Shown here: one piece after another, positions 60,458-64,000 of the stretch
Layout of the letters: every line of letters begins with the position of its first letter
Position numbering within the stretch: the stretch's first letter is position 1
From: Sphingobium cupriresistens
GTDB lineage: Bacteria; Pseudomonadota; Alphaproteobacteria; Sphingomonadales; Sphingomonadaceae
Length of the DNA: 64,000 nt
Assembly (NCBI RefSeq): GCF_004152865.1
Contig: NZ_SEOO01000007.1
Location: 62,001 to 126,000, forward strand
Direction: 5' to 3'
Notes under the pieces: model-generated
Seen by the model: only the letters and a program-made list of their open reading frames with translations
Databases searched by the model: none
What the model was told of the DNA's origin: nothing
Translations under genes and position numbers: made by a program

Positions 60458-63286
60458 TTAGTCGAACTTGAAACGGACACCCAGAGCGAAGGTGCGGTCG
60501 ATCAGCAGCGTGCTGGAGTTGAACTCGGTCGGGTTGCCGACATCGCCGAACTTGTAATAATCCTGCTGCTTCGCCTTGGTGATGTTTACGGCGTCGAAAG
60601 TGATGCCGATATCTTCGGTCAGGTTCAAGGTAAGCTGGAAGTCCAGGCTCTTTTCCGGGGCGCGCCACACGCCGATCGGGTTCGCAAAAGCGCGGGCTGC
60701 GTTGCCCTGAAGGAAACCCTTGCGCCATATATAGGACAGACGAGCACCGACCGGGCCTTTGTCGTAAGCAAGCGTGGCATTGTAGGACAGTTTCGACACG
60801 CCGAAGAAGGCGGACTTTGTCGTGCCCGTAATTTCGCCTTCATTGTTGACGACCGGAATGGTCTGTTCGGAATCCAGGATCGTCGCGCTGCCGGTAAAGC
60901 CCAGACCATCCAAGAAACGGGGCAGGTAGGACGGGAAGTAGGTCAGCCCCAGTTCCAGGCCCTTCAGCGTGCCGTTGGAGGCGTTGGCCGGACGGGTGAT
61001 GTTGAAAAATTCGGTATAGGTTTCATTGCGCGGCAGATAGTTGTTCGGGACGAACTCCCGCACAGTCAGCGGTACGACCAAGCCGTTGATCTTACGCTGG
61101 AAGGCGGTGGCGTAGATGGCGCTGTTGCGTTCGAAATACCATTCGATCGCCAGGTCCATATTTTTCGAATGGGTGGCCCGCAGGTTGGCATTGCCCGCGG
61201 AGCCGGTGCCGAATCCGATGCGCGACAGATCGCCCGTCAGCGACAGGTTCGGGTTGAGGTCGCCAAAGGCCGGACGGCGCAGGACTTCGCCATAGTTGAA
61301 GCGGATGCGCAGATTGTCGGTGATATTGTAGCGCGCGGTAAACGACGGCAGGAATTTCTCCGAGCCGGTCGACACGGTGGTCTGCGCGAAATTGTTACCG
61401 CGGTCGAAATAGTCGTAGAGGGTGTCGATCGCGACGAAGCGCACGCCGCCCTGCAACTGGAGCGGCCGGCCGAAGATTTCCAGCTCGCCATCGGCCAGTA
61501 TATAGGCGGCCAGATTGCTTTCGTTGATGCTGAACACGCGGCCGAAGGTCAACTGGTCCGACAGCAGCAGGCCGGGTGCGACAGCACGGTAGAGCTGACG
61601 CACGGCGTCCTTATTCATGCTGCGCGGGTCCGCCAGCACCCAACTGGTCGGGATATCGGCGCGGCCGTCGAAGAAGCCGGTATTGGTGAAGGGGCTGCCT
61701 TCGCCGAAGGCGTCTAGCGTACTGCCCAGGCCACCGGCGCCCTGATCGCGGACATAGCTGTCGGCATCGCGGTTGTCGTAGCGGAAGCCCGCCTTGATGC
61801 GGCGCAGGAAGCCTTCGTCCCACTTATATTCGCCGTCCAGCATCATGGTCAGCGCGCTGCCGGCCGTTTTAGTGCCGCTGTCGAACAGGTTGCCCACGGT
61901 CCACTTGCTGGCGTCGGTCAACACTTCCTGATTGCCGAAGCTGTAGGCGGGCAGGCCGCCGCCGGCGTTGAAATCGACATTCAGGTCGAGCGGGCCGCGA
62001 TCGGTGCGGATGGCGAAGAAAGAGGTTTCGTTCTTGCTGTCCTGATAGGCGACGTCCGCCACGATCTTGCCGTTGCTGCCCACGTCCCACTTGGCGTTCA
62101 GAGCATAGACATAGCTGTCGGTGCGGTTGGTCGCCATGTCGCCACTGTTGAAGCCCGCGACCGAACCCATCTGGCGCGACTTGATGATGTTCGTGCCTTC
62201 ATACAGTTCAAAGCTGTTGGCGACGTCCGTGGGCAGGTCGCCCCACCAGTCGGCGAAGCTGAAGTGCAGGCTGTTGAAGCTTTCTCCGCGGAAGCCGGTG
62301 TAGAAGACTTCGGCGGTATAGACCGAACTGTCATTGGGTGCCCACTGGAGCGCGGCGTTGATCGAGGGCCGCTCGCGCTTGCCATAGACGTCGGACGCGA
62401 TGATCGCGTCACGAGACAGATAATAGGGCGTGTCGACGCCATTGATGTTCAATGTCGAACCCGGCGCGGTCGGTAGGCCCGCGTCGAGGCCGGGCGTCCA
62501 GTTTTCGTTCGTGGCGCCGGGGAAGATGCGCTGCAGCGGCGTAAGACCCGAACCGGCGGTCGGATTTTCCGTCGCGAACGGCACCATGGCGCCGGCCTGG
62601 AGATTCTGATTGCGGAACTGGGCCTTGGTATAGCTGGCGTTGACCAGGAAGCCGATGTCGCCGATGCCGGTTTCCCAGCGGTTGCTGACGAGCAGCGCCA
62701 CGTTGGGATTCGCCTTATCCGCCAGTTCCGAATAGATGCCGCGCGCCAGGCCCGAAATGGTGAAGCCTTCGAAATCGAGCGGACGACGGGTCTGGACGTC
62801 GATCTGACCAGCGAGACCGCTTTCCAGTTGGTCGGCCGAGCGGGTCTTGTAGACGTCGACCTGCTTCACGAGGTTCGCGGAAATATCCTGCAACGCGAAA
62901 GACGTGCCCGCGGCGGTGAAGATGTTGCGGCCGTTGAGCGTGGTCAGCGGATCAGTCAGGCCGCGGATAGAGATGGTGGCGGCTTCGCCACCCGCCCGAT
63001 CGGTGACCTGAATGCCGGTGACGCGCTGGAGCGCTTCGACGACATTGTTGTCGGGCAGCTTGCCGACGTCTTCCGATACGATCGAATCGACGATCTGGGT
63101 CGAATTTTTGCGGACGTTCAATGCGCCGACGATCGAGGCGCGGACGCCAGTGACGACGATGTCGGCGGCTTCGTCATCGGCCGCCGGCGGCGCGACGGAA
63201 GCTGGGGCGGTCTGGGCGTGGGCGGCGCCCGCCAGCATCAGCGCGAACATGGACGCGGAACCCAGTGCAATCGGCTTGATAGCCAT
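60458..63286 (-). CDS. TonB-dependent receptor, Caulobacter type (TIGR01782-like)
   Basis: From MAIKPIALGSASMFALMLAGAAHAQ (63286, GGGAGG upstream; the longer frame is not needed) the protein has 942 residues with a signal peptide. DIVVTGVRASIVGALNVRKNSTQIVDSIVSEDVGKLPDNNVVEALQRVTGIQVTDR is the plug of the large receptors found with glycan loci in Caulobacter and sphingomonads. The barrel ends FALGVRFKFD. It probably imports an oligosaccharide at the outer membrane. The neighbours encode an exported hydrolase and a GH43 enzyme. Confidence 0.94.
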   Translation of the reverse strand: MAIKPIALGSASMFALMLAGAAHAQTAPASVAPPAADDEAADIVVTGVRASIVGALNVRKNSTQIVDSIVSEDVGKLPDNNVVEALQRVTGIQVTDRAGGEAATISIRGLTDPLTTLNGRNIFTAAGTSFALQDISANLVKQVDVYKTRSADQLESGLAGQIDVQTRRPLDFEGFTISGLARGIYSELADKANPNVALLVSNRWETGIGDIGFLVNASYTKAQFRNQNLQAGAMVPFATENPTAGSGLTPLQRIFPGATNENWTPGLDAGLPTAPGSTLNINGVDTPYYLSRDAIIASDVYGKRERPSINAALQWAPNDSSVYTAEVFYTGFRGESFNSLHFSFADWWGDLPTDVANSFELYEGTNIIKSRQMGSVAGFNSGDMATNRTDSYVYALNAKWDVGSNGKIVADVAYQDSKNETSFFAIRTDRGPLDLNVDFNAGGGLPAYSFGNQEVLTDASKWTVGNLFDSGTKTAGSALTMMLDGEYKWDEGFLRRIKAGFRYDNRDADSYVRDQGAGGLGSTLDAFGEGSPFTNTGFFDGRADIPTSWVLADPRSMNKDAVRQLYRAVAPGLLLSDQLTFGRVFSINESNLAAYILADGELEIFGRPLQLQGGVRFVAIDTLYDYFDRGNNFAQTTVSTGSEKFLPSFTARYNITDNLRIRFNYGEVLRRPAFGDLNPNLSLTGDLSRIGFGTGSAGNANLRATHSKNMDLAIEWYFERNSAIYATAFQRKINGLVVPLTVREFVPNNYLPRNETYTEFFNITRPANASNGTLKGLELGLTYFPSYLPRFLDGLGFTGSATILDSEQTIPVVNNEGEITGTTKSAFFGVSKLSYNATLAYDKGPVGARLSYIWRKGFLQGNAARAFANPIGVWRAPEKSLDFQLTLNLTEDIGITFDAVNITKAKQQDYYKFGDVGNPTEFNSSTLLIDRTFALGVRFKFD

Positions 63287-63473
63287 TTCAAAATCCTCCC
63301 CTGGCGCTGGCCATCGGCCATGCATGAATTACTCTGACTAATTATTGCTCCGACAAATGAATCGCAAGCGGAATTTTGCAGTTCATTGCAGGGAAATTTC
63401 AGGGATGTGATATTATTGCCGCACAGCAGGGTTGCGCGGTTTTCCGGTATGTTTCCGTAAGGGTATGAATTGA

Positions 63474-63507
63474 AAAAGGGCGCCTCGCTTGTCGCGGGGC
63501 GCCCTTG
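63474..63507 (-). terminator. Rho-independent terminator of the GH43 gene
   Basis: On the minus strand AAGGGCGCCCCGC, loop GACAA, GCGAGGCGCCC and TTTTT form a strong stem with a T-run, 28 bases after the GH43 stop. It separates that gene from the receptor, so the receptor has its own promoter. Confidence 0.85.
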
Positions 63508-63534
63508 GGCCATTGAATAGTCAGACTTATGCTG

Positions 63535-64000
63535 TCAGTCGATATGCCACCAAGCGCTCGAATCCCGGCTGGCGACCAGCGTCAACCCGGCTTCGGACAG
63601 GCCTATGGCCTTGCCCGGCACCGCGATGGATACGAAGCGAGCGGCGTGGAGAGCCTTCTCGTCGAAGCGGACGAACTGGCTGCGCAGATTGAAATCACCG
63701 CTCTTGCTGTCGGGTTGCAGGGTCAGCGATCCATCCTGGCCCGCGACCAGATAATGATCGGGCATCAATATGGGGGATAGCATGATGCTGCGGGCGCCGG
63801 CGCGGCCGGGCAGTTGGCGGAATTGGGTTTGCGCCAGCGACGGGTTGCCCGCGATCAGTTTCGTGCCGTCATGCGCCATCAGCCGCGTCGGGTCGGTGGA
63901 CGAAATGAAGCGTTCGGGCAGGGGTCCATTGCCCACCGGCACGCCGAAATCGGGCGCGCCGTCAGCGGTGTAGTAAAGGCGCTGGACACGGGTGTGGCGG
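63535..64000 (-). CDS. GH43-family glycoside hydrolase, C-terminal part (runs off the window)
   Basis: The minus strand from the window edge to the stop at 63535 gives 155 codons. RHTRVQRLYYTADGAPDFGVPVGNG is the typical C-terminal strand of GH43 (arabinanase/xylosidase type) catalytic domains, and after LPERFISSTDPTRLMAH an AbfB-like sugar-binding domain follows (LMPDHYLVAGQDGSLTLQP, RFVSIAVPGKAIGLSEAGLTL). The catalytic N-terminal half is outside. It suggests arabinose- or xylose-containing substrate for the adjacent TonB receptor. The frame was read upstream through 63942 to the edge without a stop. Confidence 0.75.
   Translation of the reverse strand, partial: RHTRVQRLYYTADGAPDFGVPVGNGPLPERFISSTDPTRLMAHDGTKLIAGNPSLAQTQFRQLPGRAGARSIMLSPILMPDHYLVAGQDGSLTLQPDSKSGDFNLRSQFVRFDEKALHAARFVSIAVPGKAIGLSEAGLTLVASRDSSAWWHID

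Overview
The window is high-GC DNA from an alphaproteobacterium, most probably a member of the Sphingomonadaceae (Sphingobium/Sphingomonas type). The evidence is the mix of families: several TonB-dependent receptors, a TPR-sulfotransferase, DUF4169, a bestrophin pair, HisZ-type histidine regulation, and dispersed palindromic repeats of the kind common in sphingomonads. It reads as chromosome. I see no phage, plasmid, IS transposase, integrase or CRISPR array.

Layout. 0-1.8 kb: edge of a surface-polysaccharide cluster (GT4 glycosyltransferase and a CDP-glycerol-transferase-like protein). 1.9-5.3 kb: dapD with a HAD nucleotidase, a LOG-family protein and an extensin-like lipoprotein. 5.4-11.1 kb: biosynthesis on the plus strand (serC, serA, hisZ, purA). 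11.2-16.9 kb: flavin reductase, two dicarboxylate/amino-acid symporters, a bestrophin and pdxH. 17.0-21.2 kb: DnaJ-like protein, YihY, fabI, a DUF559 gene lying between inverted repeats, and aroC. 21.5-32.1 kb: SLC13 transporter, PhzF, a serine hydrolase, recQ, a second bestrophin, a LysR regulator, and an XRE/short-chain-acyl regulator next to a 58-residue gene. 32.2-34.3 kb: phosphate uptake (Pit plus a NUDIX-DUF47 fusion). 34.5-41.7 kb: ZnuD-like receptor, LysR, tRNA-Gly, LacI and argG. 41.9-44.9 kb: a five-EF-hand periplasmic protein with a two-component system. 45.0-49.4 kb: rpoN, lptB and a TPR-sulfotransferase, divergent from a TonB receptor (49.8-52.5 kb). 52.8-53.9 kb: a small lipoprotein and an L,D-transpeptidase. 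54.0-58.2 kb: a tight tryptophan tryptophylquinone amine dehydrogenase operon (B-E-D-A-cytochrome c) preceded by a TetR regulator. 58.3-64.0 kb: a carbohydrate-uptake locus (MGH1/discoidin hydrolase, Caulobacter-type TonB receptor, GH43).

The observations I consider most worth following are: the amine dehydrogenase operon without a visible MauG; two interleaved hairpins that could form a pseudoknot over the rpoN ribosome-binding site; the in-frame NUDIX-DUF47 fusion with an intact internal start site; the DUF559 gene bracketed by inverted copies of a dispersed repeat; and a nested operator-like palindrome at the start of the XRE regulator. All functional calls are from reading translated sequence by eye; no database search was run.
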